DNA of 64,000 bases from Auanema rhodensis (taxonomy: Eukaryota > Nematoda > Chromadorea > Rhabditida > Rhabditidae), in contig OZ059899.1 of NCBI GenBank assembly GCA_964057225.1, positions 6,076,001 through 6,140,000 on the forward strand, given 5' to 3'. The position numbers and the translations under genes are program-made. Each line of letters begins with the position of its first letter. Position 1 is the stretch's first letter. The notes under the pieces were generated by a model. That model saw only the letters and a list, made by a program, of their open reading frames with translations, made no database searches and was not told where the DNA came from. This document shows, one piece after another, positions 1 to 14,948 of the stretch.

Positions 1-394
1 AATACTTCTAAACTATTATAATTTGGATTTATGAACTTTAATTTATTAATATATCTATTTTGAAGTTTAAATCCTTGATTAAGATGTTGTTCCATTCCGA
101 TATGAAATTAAATAATTAAAATTATTTTAATTTTATGAATTTATACATACTGTTGTTAATTCACCATGTGGCCATTTACTCCAGAACTCTTTATTTGGAT
201 CAGTATCATAGATTTTAAGAGGAGTACGATCACCATGTCGAAATATCTAATAATGAAATAACAAATTTTTAAATTTTATAAAAAATATTTTCAAATACCA
301 AATGAACTTGAACTAATTCATCAGATGTAGCATAGCTGGCCAAGCACAAATAACAGAAAATATTTATAAAATTGAAAGAATTCATTCTTTTCAT
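1..394 (-). CDS. Histidine acid phosphatase, N-terminal part (runs off the window)
   Basis: Three exons can be read on the minus strand: 394-299, 246-151 and about 101-6. The first encodes a signal peptide (start MKRMNSFNF, then a hydrophobic core). The second carries the family signature RHGDRTP, in which the histidine is the phosphorylated nucleophile. The third reads GMEQHLNQGF, the usual next conserved block of this family. The enzyme would be secreted or lysosomal and hydrolyse phosphomonoesters. An in-frame second ATG at 385 is an alternative start. Exon 3 ends in a donor at 5-4, so the rest lies outside. Oddity: the intron between exons 2 and 3 (150-102) has a GT donor but no AG anywhere before the conserved frame resumes; the boundary reads TTTCAT where TTTCAG is expected. 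Family assignment is firm; whether this copy is functional is open. Confidence 0.85.
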
Positions 395-5116
<4,722 letters not shown>

Positions 5117-5400
5117 ATTTTCCTGTTGGCTAACGGCTTCTAGCGCTGCTGCTAATACTGCTGGTCCAAAGGGTCCGCACTGGTCCGGCCACGCTTCAGG
5201 CTGGCCTCAGAACCGGGGCTCCTCCTCCTTGCTGTCGTTCCTTCTTTTCAGCCTCTGCTCTCCGGCCTTTTTCGCTATCTTCTTGGTATGTCTATCCCTT
5301 TTTTGGATATTGTCTCGAACTAAGCTCAATGTCTGCTTCTCATTTCATCCAATGTTGCCCGCGAGCAGCATGCATATCAGATGCCTCTAGGCCATTATGT
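5117..5400 (-). promoter_or_regulatory. GC-rich 5' flank / probable promoter and 5' UTR of beta-tubulin
   Basis: Immediately upstream of the tubulin start the base composition jumps to roughly half G+C, in contrast with the AT-rich surroundings. CAACAG just before the ATG (minus strand) could be a leader acceptor. No TATA box is evident at a fitting distance. A 97-codon + frame across this island overlaps the first tubulin exon and is a by-product of the composition. Confidence 0.4.
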
Positions 5401-6779
5401 TGAATGGTTCAGTGGCTACTTCATGAAGCTTTCTCATGCTTTGCCATTGGTTTGACCTTTGTCCATTTAAGATTTGAGATCAGTTTGGATGGTTTATCCA
5501 GTTGATTATTGATAAAAAGGGTCGAGTTAAAAAGTTCCGCTTTTTATATATGAAATACGTATAATTACCATCTATATATGAAATTTGAGGCGAATATTAT
5601 ACATCTACTTCCGATCAATCAAGGATAGCATTCAAGATTATAAAGTTAATTAGTTGTACATATTGAGTTTCACGTAATATATTGAGAAAACAATCAACAA
5701 ATTGAGTTCGTTCATTCATTCCATATAAGAGTATATAGCTTGCAAATGTTTTCCAATGAAATTGTTTCATAGATTTCAAGTTCTTTCTTTATATTTCAAC
5801 AAAGCGTTTGATTCAATTCCCATGAAATTCGAGACAATATCTCATTTATAAAACGTCGTTACTCGTTCGTTTCTCTTTTCAAATAATAAAAAAGGTTCTT
5901 ATTTGTAGAATACCTCTTATATTTCATTTTTATGAATTAAAAATTTTTCATATTTATATGGTCAGAATAGATAACATATAATAGAATTTTGAACTTCTAC
6001 CAGTTTTCATATAATTGAGCGGAAATGATTGTACAAGTTCATGAAAAAAGTTCGAGGATCTTCTGGTTTTATTTTCCACCGTTAAAACTAAAGAGCGATG
6101 TCGCTTGAAAATTCCGACAAATCGTCTTAGAAGAATTTGCTGGTCGGTAGCAAAGGCTCATCAGGATTGTGATATGCTCATAAATATCCAAATAGAAGTG
6201 AATACAGCGCATTCTATGTGAGCATGTCCTTCTCTTCCTACAGTTTCTGACATCTGTTCATACATAAAGAATATCATGCTTCGAATACGTTTCGTTGCTT
6301 GAAACACGATTTTCTCCAAACACAGATGGTCTCCTTCTTAAATGCTCGCTCGAATTACTCTCTCAAAATCCGTTGATCTCTTCATCTCTTCTTTGAGTCA
6401 TTAATATCTGAGTGCTTTAAACAAAAAGGAGGAAAGACATGGACCCAAAGAGGTCACAAAAATGTCTGATCAAAATGGTTGACAGACAGAATAAAAAGAA
6501 AAGCTATTGGAAAAGCAAAAATAAACAAGAAATTTCTCAAATTTTTATGTACAAATAGAATAAAAATGTTATAAAATTATCACAACATGGAATGATGATG
6601 TTATGAATGGATGGTCTGGTAAGAACAATTTAAATCAATTTATACCCAGAAAATTATGATTTTATAATTAATAAGAGATTTTTAAAATCCAGATTATCTA
6701 ATATGTACAATGCTCTAAACTTACGAATACATAACAGAATGAGATTTCAAATATAAAATTATTTATATTTTATCAAATA
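5401..6779. other. Intergenic, nothing recognised
   Basis: AT-rich DNA between the tubulin 5' flank and the EBAG9 stop codon. I see no reading frame with splice context, RNA gene or repeat here. Confidence 0.6.
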
Positions 6780-9700
6780 CTAATAGTGACCAGCCCGTTG
6801 TGCCTTTTTCTCCATCAAACGTTTGCCATGTTGCTCTTGACGAACACGATGTTTTTCCAATCGATGCTAAACAATAGAATCAATTATAATGTCTTCTTGT
6901 CAAAAGTTGAGAAGAAATAGTTTGAAAAGCTAGACTTCTTAAAAATATATAAGGATATAAGGACAAGATCATTCAAGTTTTCTTAGACCTTCGGCAATAT
7001 TGAATGAATCATAATCTCCGTCGGGAAAGGGTTTAACCGATAATTGTATCCAAATAAGCATTTATCTTATTTAAACAGATTGAGAGACTTGCGAAAGGCA
7101 TTTAAAAATTCGTTATAGCTAATAAGAATTGAAAACACTACCTCTTGAAGAGTGGATGAAATATCATCATCCCAAGCAGCTTGCGAGTCGTCTTCTAATT
7201 CTCCCAATTCGGCTGATGCCTAAACAAAGTTAAATTAATTAGAGACTAGAGTAATTTAAGGTTGAAAATCTGTCGAAATGTTGTTTAATCATGGAAAAGC
7301 CCTTAGCCAAAAGTATCTCAATATCCGTTTTTTTATTTCCAGCAGGCGACAGGTTTCATGAACGTACGCTATTTAGAAAAACCAACAAATCCTGATCAAG
7401 TGATGAAAATTCTATTTCACACTTAAATCTCCCATTATTTTTCAAGACTGTAGGGAATAAGAAAACGAAGAAAATGACCTTAAGTTCCAGAGAATTAACG
7501 AGCGTTTCAAAAGCTAATGTCACCGATGCGTAAACTGAAACACTTTTCCCTTTTCTTGTATTCATTCGTGAAATAAAAGCTTCAATTTCATATTCTTACT
7601 AGTTTTTCTTAAGCCACAAAGTGCCTTTAAGGAAATTTTAAAATCAACGACAGCATAATCTTAAAGATCAGGCGGTATTCGGGAAGAAAGAACCTATTGA
7701 AAATACGATTCATATCTTGCTAATATTATCATAAACGGTTTCAAGATGAACAGAACAAGTCAATACCATCATCGGTTACACATGTCCATCTATCGTACTC
7801 TCGTCCGTCTTTTCGCAAGATCTTGTTTCTTATCCAATTTTGTAATCTGACAACTCAAACGTTTATAACTCCTTGCCTATTCATCGTGATACCTTGTATT
7901 TATTTCCACTAAAAAGAGACAAAGAAGAGATAACATGGTTCTAAGACACATCTTTATCCCCTCTATCCAAACACAATCCATCTAACTACCTTTTAGGTGA
8001 AGGCACATACAGAACAGGTTTTAAAAACATAGAGCCCACCCCTTTTCATGCTATTGCCCTACCTATTCTCGTGCTTTATCCTCCTCCTATGCGGTTTTTA
8101 GAAATCCAGATATATTAGCCTTTTTTTTACCATGATAACTGATTCCGAATACGGATCTGTATCATCTTCCTATCCAACGTTTTTTTAAACTTTCGGGCGT
8201 TAAGGCCTGTTCATTCAACATCATCGTTCGCCAAGGGTCTAGTTGAATTAGATTACCCACTTATTTTCTTTTCAACATTATCCAAGTATCATGATGATAT
8301 AATAAAATATTCATCCACTTTTAATTGATATTTATGCTATCACCATGTCTTAAAACAACAATTTTGAAAATATTGTTTATGTCGATTCTATTTTAGAATG
8401 AGAGTTTTAATCTTGTGCTTGCTACCAACTATAGCATATGCTACCGTCCAGTGTTATGTGGGACAGAAGCTTTTCAGTTATGAATCAAATAATGTGAGTT
8501 CACTTCAATTTTTCCAACATCTGATATGGTATTCAGGCTGTGTGTGCTAAATTCATTCCGTACAGTTGTACAGCACAATGCGAGTGGAGAAAGAATTGTA
8601 ATCAACACAGTTCTTTCGCGGCTTTCAAGGGTAGAAGGACATTTGTATCAGGTCTCTTAATTAACTCGAAATCGCTCATGGTACTCTGTTGCGCTTCATT
8701 AGCTACACGAGTTGAAACAGGTATAACACATTTAAAAAAAGATTCTTGGGATGTAGGATATTTAGATTCGCAAGGAAGAGAAAAGTGTATATGGAGGGAC
8801 ACTGAGTCGATTTCTGTTCTTGGTCCCTCAATTCGAACCAATCCTGTTCTTGCTCCAAATCATTACATTCGGTAATATTCATTGTTTATACAACAATAAA
8901 ACCACAATATATTGTAGTGATATTCGTCTCGATAGAGATGGTTCTGCCAGAGTTGATGTTCAGCTCGAGGTTTGTCAGTATCAAGAAGAATTGGCTCATT
9001 GTAATGTTGAGGTAAGATAAACTTGAATATATAAAATAGAGAAATGTGTTATAGAACATGAACGATTCCGAGAAGAGAAGATTCAATTTTGTAAAACAAC
9101 GTCTTGAAAATAGCCAACCTTCAACAAAAGAGTCTGTTGTTCAAAAAACGGGTGACGATCAGAAAAATCCAGAGGTTTTGAATAGCAATAAGAGTATGGC
9201 TTGCTCTCCAAAGACCACAAGTAAGTAGGATAGTGATAACAAAATTATCAGTTACCTTTACTTCCAGGTCAATGTGGAAGAGATATTCAATCCCAAATCA
9301 GCGTTTGTTGCAAAGATAAAGCTACATGTGATCGAGTATGCTTGAAATCTGTCGAACAATCTCTGGTTAGGAAAAAAAATAATTATGATTTCTCATACAT
9401 TCGTATTTCAGCAAACTGAGGCTACTGAACATATTAAGGGATGTACGATTCAAGAAGTACAAGAAACCCTCGACTGTCTAGGACGATTGGTTAACACACA
9501 GGTTTAAAACCTCGTTGTCATAGATACAGTTGAATTTTATTTTATGTACAAAAGAATAAATATTATTATACAAACTAACCGGTGGAACCGCTATATCTCC
9601 TTCATAATTAAAAAGATTTTTCTTCTCTTCTACAGTTTTGGGACCAGTATTTGACTTAAGAATCACCTGAAAATTTTTGTTCTGGCATTGGGGAATAATA

Positions 9701-10138
9701 TTTCTACATACCTTCTTAGCACGTTTTATTTCGGGTTGCATATCATTGAAAAAATCAGGTTCTTGCTGCTCTGATTCAGGGGGTGGCGCCATCTAAAATT
9801 TTCTAAAGAGTACTTTTAAAAAAACAAGATATACCTTAGTGCTCCTCCATTGTTCAATTTTGTTTTCTACTGCTTGTTTGGTGTCCCATTGTGAATCCCA
9901 TCCTGCTGAATCGGTTGAAACCCGTTCAGGAAAAGAACCATCGCTAGCACTGTTTTTAGCAACTGCTACTGCATAAGGTACTGATATCATTAATTATTTC
10001 AAATTAAATACCTGTAAAAGGTAACTCCCCAATATTATCACGTCGTCTATTAAATATACAGAGTACTCTTGAACACAAAGCTGCTATAGACTTAAAAAAG
10101 TGTCCTATCCTCACGAGCACAAGACGAGAAAAGGACAT
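6780..10138 (-). CDS. EBAG9: EBAG9/RCAS1 orthologue, 201 aa, 6 exons
   Basis: Exons: 10138-10012, 9980-9835, 9792-9712, 9666-9580, 7219-7142, 6866-6780. The product begins MSFSRLVLVRIGHFF followed by a hydrophobic segment (about residues 4-30), matching the N-terminal membrane anchor of EBAG9. Then come the tryptophan-rich GWDSQWD region, EQQEPDFFNDMQPEIKRAKK (compare the vertebrate LEPDYFKDM block), SAELGELEDD, and a basic coiled-coil tail (HRLEKHRVRQEQHGKRLMEKK). Human EBAG9 has 213 residues. It is a Golgi protein that restrains regulated secretion. The ATG sits directly behind CTGTTCAG with no donor upstream, so it is probably trans-spliced; the ATGL-like gene ends only 226 bases upstream on the same strand. 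Intron 5 (7220-9579) is about 2.36 kb and contains an entire gene on the other strand. Confidence 0.9.
8398..9507 (+). CDS. Secreted cysteine-rich protein nested in the EBAG9 intron, 294 aa, 6 exons
   Basis: Exons: 8398-8493, 8537-8871, 8918-9011, 9055-9220, 9268-9365, 9412-9507; all junctions are GT-AG and in phase, giving 885 bases. The start MRVLILCLLPTIAYA is a signal peptide, and TTTTAG stands one base before the ATG, so trans-splicing is likely. The mature part has more than a dozen cysteines, including CYVGQK, a CTAQCEWRKNC run, a CC pair (MVLCCASL) and a second CC pair (SVCCKDK). A linker rich in Lys, Asn and Ser (about residues 175-225) separates two cysteine-bearing halves. No transmembrane segment follows the signal. 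I do not recognise the family; the pattern suggests a disulfide-stabilised extracellular protein. The stop at 9505-9507 is 72 bases from the edge of EBAG9 exon 4 on the other strand. An AATAAA polyadenylation signal lies near 9555. Confidence 0.85.
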
Positions 10139-10364
10139 CTGAACAGAAATAAAGAAAAAATAAATAGAAACATCAAAATCAGATATAAAAAGGCTTAAAA
10201 CCTTAAAGCAAAAAATGAGAGAAATAAAATCATAATTTAAAACACATGACTAGTTTGCATTGAGAAAATCATTGGTTGAAAGGAAAGAACTCCATTCGAA
10301 AACACATAGTTTTGGCAAAGCGAATTCCAATAAAGAATTTTCGAAATAAAATTTAATATAAATT

Positions 10365-11916
10365 TTATACAGCAGTTCCGGCTGGTCGCTGAATTAAATG
10401 GTTTTCGAGTAAAAACCTAAAAGTATCCTTATATCCTGCTTCATAATAACTTTTCAGAACACTTCGTTTGGGAGGAAACAAAGCTTGAGCTCCTCGTACG
10501 ATATTTTGTAAATTCACCTACAAAAAACTATTTGAAAAAACAGAAAACAACAAACTGACCTTCATAGTTTGAGTGCCTAGCGTCATTTGCCAATCAAAAA
10601 GAATACTTGAATCCGATGGAGAAATTTCAGCGTTGCCACTAAACGGAGATACCGTAATGGTTCGCACATCTTTAAAATCAGGTAGATTGTTAGTATATCC
10701 ACCATCAATATAAGCCTTGAAAAAAAAAATATCAGCATCTTCGAATAAAGCCTTACCACGTCATCAATGATAGGAGGCGCGGCAGCATATCCCATTGAGT
10801 ACATCGGAATATAACAACTTGCTAACAAACATCTAATTAAATAATTTCTATTTGGGAAACTTTTCATCAAAACATTTGATTTCGTCTGAAACAATAATTT
10901 ACATGGTTCATCCGAATACAATTACGAATACCTCTTGAGCAGTTAAAGAAATAAACAATTTATTCTCAGATGCAGTAATATCTTCGGGTAGAAAATCGTC
11001 AGCAACCTAAAGAACAAATAAATGTACTGGCATTTATTAAGGGCTGACCTTGATAAGACGTTCATTCAAATAATAATCAGGAGTCAAGGCTCCAAATTTT
11101 AAATTATTTAACTCATCGGCCATGTTATATAGCACTTCAAGGGCTTGGTCCATTCTGTAGAAGCAAATATTAGAAATAAAATAATACATTGAAAAGGAAA
11201 CTTACTTTTCTGGACATAATACCAGCAGAGCGGCTACTAAGGAACCAGCAGAAGCACCACTTACTCGTTTCAACTTAGAAATAACAGGCTACACAAAAAA
11301 TGCAAAAGTAAATCTATTTTCGACTAAATAAAACCTTTCCATTCTTCAAAAAACAGTTCACTACTCCAAAATGATAAGAACCCAAAAAACCACAACCACT
11401 TAAAGATAAGCAAAATTCTTTAACTTCTGAAAAAGCAAAATAATGGAATAATGGAAAAAAGAAATGCCTGCTAAAGGAAGCCTACATATTGGCGGCCTAA
11501 TAACCATTTTCTCCTCTTTCTTTTGCTCTTCTGATTTTTCAGGAGGCAAAAGGTTATTTTTGAAAAATGTAGAAACCTAAAATGAGTTTAATTATTTATT
11601 TAACAGAAAACAGACTTTATACTGATTCTAAGGAGATTGTCGGAGTTAATAAACGCTCCTTTGCCTTTGACAAAGACTGAGAATTGGAGTTGGCTGATTG
11701 TCCTTTGATTGGGCTAAAAACTGATGAAACAATTGTAACAATACTTATATTACTTACTGTTGGTCGCACAAATCGTCCAGCTTCGTTTCTGTTTCTGTTA
11801 AGTTACTAAAGTCAGGAGTGCTGACTGATACTTTAGGCAAACCCCCATTCGGTTTATTATCAGAATTGCTCTAAGTAACAAAATAGTAAAACAAAACTAG
11901 AAATCATACAAACCAT
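10365..11916 (-). CDS. Patatin-like triacylglycerol lipase (ATGL/PNPLA2 type), 362 aa
   Basis: Exons: 11916-11914 (only the ATG), 11870-11758, 11713-11623, 11576-11486, 11423-11335, 11288-11206, 11154-11049, 11006-10932, 10885-10757, 10715-10560, 10517-10365. The patatin core shows the oxyanion block SGCGFLGSYHFG (residues 108-119), the nucleophile elbow GASAG (Ser142) and the catalytic DGG (Asp264), followed by TITVSPFSG and ALFPPKRSVL, both typical of ATGL. This family releases the first fatty acid from triacylglycerol at lipid droplets. The first 95 residues are Ser/Lys/Glu-rich and carry no domain I recognise. The ATG follows AAATTTAG directly, so trans-splicing is likely. Oddity: exon 5 begins at a CA-GAAG tandem acceptor; the first AG would create a TAA codon, the second keeps the frame. 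The protein lacks the long C-terminal region of larger ATGL proteins. It lies upstream of EBAG9 on the same strand. Confidence 0.88.
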
Positions 11917-12032
11917 CTAAATTTTGTTGTTATATTAAACATATATACATTAAGTAGTATAAAACTATATCTACAATCTCTTCTAAACCATATAATAAGT
12001 CACAACTTGCAGAAAGTAGTTTTAGTAATTGT

Positions 12033-12114
12033 ATTTCTGATAATTGTAAGCTGTACGTAATGCCTCGTGAGGTGATGTTCCTGCAAAAGTAGCAGTGGTC
12101 AAACGGTAGCATTG
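12033..12114 (-). CDS. Possible last exon of an unrecognised gene
   Basis: On the minus strand an acceptor (ATATCAAG) opens a frame reading RVQCYRLTTATFAG, then TSPHEALRTAYNYQKYNY and a TAA stop at about 12033-12035. Composition and residue pattern look protein-coding, but I find no convincing upstream exon before 12270 and no family match. It is separate from the lipase gene, whose ATG lies at 11916 with its own leader acceptor. It may be a small gene's 3' exon or a relic. Confidence 0.3.
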
Positions 12115-12120
12115 GACTCT

Positions 12121-13353
12121 ACTTGATATGAAAGTGAAAATTTTAAGTGAAATATAATAATGAGAAATAAAAATTATAATGGATATAATAAAACAATAGA
12201 CTTCGTTTTTTTTTAGAAATGACTTTGGCGAATTAGTATCAAACTTTGACTCACGCAATCAGTCGCAAACCTTCATAATGAGTTAATCATATTTCACGTA
12301 ATATGCTAATTTTTCATGTAAGATGGAATAAAGAAGGCATAATCAATTCCACGTGAGAAATGTCTCTATTACTATCATTTGAAGTTTGTAGTGTTGGATA
12401 TTTTTTGAGATGAATTGGTTATCATTTGATATATCGTTTGTAGTATACTTTATATTACTGAGGTGGTGGTAATGACGATGTATTATAGTAATGCTAAGCA
12501 TAAATGTTAAAGTTTGATATAAATATTGCCAACAGAGTATATGTTAAATTGTTTGTATAATTAACAAGGATTTTCGAAATATACATGAAAGGTAGTGAAA
12601 CAATATACTATTAAATGAAACAATATTTAATCAGGTGATACCAGCTGAGTTAATATGCGAGAGAATCATTCCATTCTCAGGCTATTTCCTATTCTAGGAT
12701 TTGTAAGTTCATTAAACTTTTTTTACGAAATTAATTAAGCTTCTATTTATAAATATTAATTTGTACTTAAAAATTAATTAATTATTCCTGAAATATAGAA
12801 AAATTGAATATCGTTGCACCTTCTTAAATGAAGATTACCTCACGAAGGCAAGGTGGAGTTTACAAATGCAATATTTTCTAGTTTTTGTTAAAGAAATGTT
12901 TTGAAATTAGTATTGTTTTCTTCTTTATGCTTTAATATACTATTAAAATATATTTCCATCGTACTTTCCAAATGTGTGAAAATGCTGTGTGTTATAAATT
13001 ATATAATATCATAATTGAAAACGTAGAGTGAATCTCATAAATCCCTTAGTTTGTTAACAAGAGAAAATTATTACTATTCTCCTATTCTATTGAAATATAT
13101 AATTTTCTGAAAATCCTATAATTATAGTTAAGGAAATACATAGTTATTGTTGATCATAGAGTTCGACATTTTCAATTGTAATGTTATTATGAATGATTAC
13201 TGATTAAACTTATGGAGCAAACTTAATCTATCGAAGCTAAACATTAGTTTATCTAAATAACTATGTGATTGAAATTATGTTTAGTTAATACTAATTTTTC
13301 CATACTCTCAGTTTTATTTTAAATATTTGCTTATAGAATCTGTTCTCACATAA
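12121..13353. other. Intergenic, promoter side of the methyltransferase gene
   Basis: AT-rich DNA with no supported gene. It should hold the promoters of the divergent neighbours (lipase on minus, methyltransferase on plus). TTATAG at 13331-13336 is a plausible leader acceptor for the methyltransferase mRNA. Confidence 0.5.
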
Positions 13354-14892
13354 ATGTTTCGTAGACGCTTACTTTTCAATTTGGTTATAGCCGCTGTATC
13401 TGTGGTTTGATTCATTTCTAATGACCATTGTTAATTTTTGATAATTTTAGTATATAGCATATGACTACAATGCAGTTATCTCTTCTACACCAATTAAATC
13501 TTTAACAACTTTTTGTGCTGAAAAACTTGCTTTCTTTTCAAAAAATAATTTTCAATCATCTGTGACAAATAGAAGATCAGAAGAGAAAATAGCAAAGAAA
13601 AAAAAAGAAATTGAAGCTTCTTTAATGTCCAAAGTATTACTAATCTAAATATCACCAATTTAAATTTTACATTTAGTCTCCAATGATAATAGGCGAAATG
13701 TGTAGTCCAAATTCTGACATATGTTACTTAATTGTTGATTCTGCTATGAAAATGAAAGAAGAGTAAACTTTGGATTTATATTTAATACCAACAATTGTTT
13801 TGAAGATTTGTGGTTAAACGTAGCATGGTATTGAAGAAAAACCTTAACTATGCTCTAACTATTGTTGACTTAGACGTACCAACAGGTATTTTCTCAATTT
13901 CCTTAATTAACATTGAGCATAATCTATTTTCAGAATTAACATGGACCAATTCAAATACTAAAAACTGGAATATAAATAAATTAGTTATCACTACACGTTA
14001 TATAAAAGTATTTATTGCAGCAGGTTTCTTCATGGAGGTAAACAATGAAATGCATAATTAATCTTATTCAAAAGAGAAATTAAAGGCTTTGTCGTTTGAA
14101 CCAGTTGAACAGCAAAAAGTTCTTATGATTGGGTTAGGAGGTGGTGTGGCTAGTAACTTTCTTTCAATGCTAGATTGGCTGATGGTTAATAGAAACTAAA
14201 TTCACTATAATAATTTGGATACTATATATAGATTCATACAACTGTAGTTGAGATAGATGCTTTTGTGCATAAAGTTGCCCGACAATACTTTGAGCATACG
14301 GATGAGTTAAGAACTAGTGTTATCATTGAGGATGGTGTTAGCTTTATCAAAAATGCTGTAGAAAATGGTTTAATCATTTTAAGTTTAATTAATAAAAAAT
14401 TATTTTGTAGAAGAGAAATACAATTTATTATTGTTAGATGCTTGTCATACAGATGATGAAGATATTCTGTGTCCTGCCGAAGATTTTTATACTCAAAATG
14501 TTGTCATAAAAAACATAGCTGATATTTTAGAAAAGAACGGTGATATTTGTTTTACAAGTAATTAATATTTAAAAAAAATATATTTTAGGTGTATTTGTCA
14601 TTAATATATTATGTCAAAAAAATGTTGAAGCAAATGAAGAAAAAATGTTGAAATTGTATGAGCCGTTTTTCCCATCTTGTTATCTTTTAAGATATCTAAG
14701 TCATCGTAGAGTAAGTTCTACAATAAATTGATCACAACCTAAAGAGAACTATCTTTTTTTCAGTTGTTAATATGTAGTAAGAAGCCGAAATGGACATGGA
14801 CTGAAAAGCGTACTCAAATTTTGCAAAATTTGAAAAAAGTTGATGATATCTTTGAATTCAAGTTGTATGATATATTGAAAAACATCGAATAA
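13354..14892 (+). CDS. Spermidine-synthase-fold SAM-dependent methyltransferase, 381 aa
   Basis: Exons: 13354-13404, 13451-13633, 13677-13762, 13806-13885, 13934-14037, 14077-14184, 14232-14367, 14411-14557, 14589-14710, 14764-14892; joined they give 1146 bases. The N-terminus (RRRLLFNLVIAAVSV) is a hydrophobic segment that may be a signal or anchor. The Rossmann core has VLMIGLGGGVASNFL (glycine-rich SAM loop, residues 183-197), TTVVEID (acidic residue Asp213 at the end of strand beta2) and YNLLLLDACHTDDE (motif IV region). This order is that of spermidine-synthase-like enzymes and the C-terminal half of METTL13. The substrate cannot be told. The acceptor at 14077 uses the second of two overlapping AGs; the first would give a stop. 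The stop codon is 56 bases from that of the convergent lectin gene. Confidence 0.82.
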
Positions 14893-14948
14893 TTATAAAA
14901 TATAAATAAATAAACTTTATTTTTTTGCTCTTGAAATTGGTTACAGGT

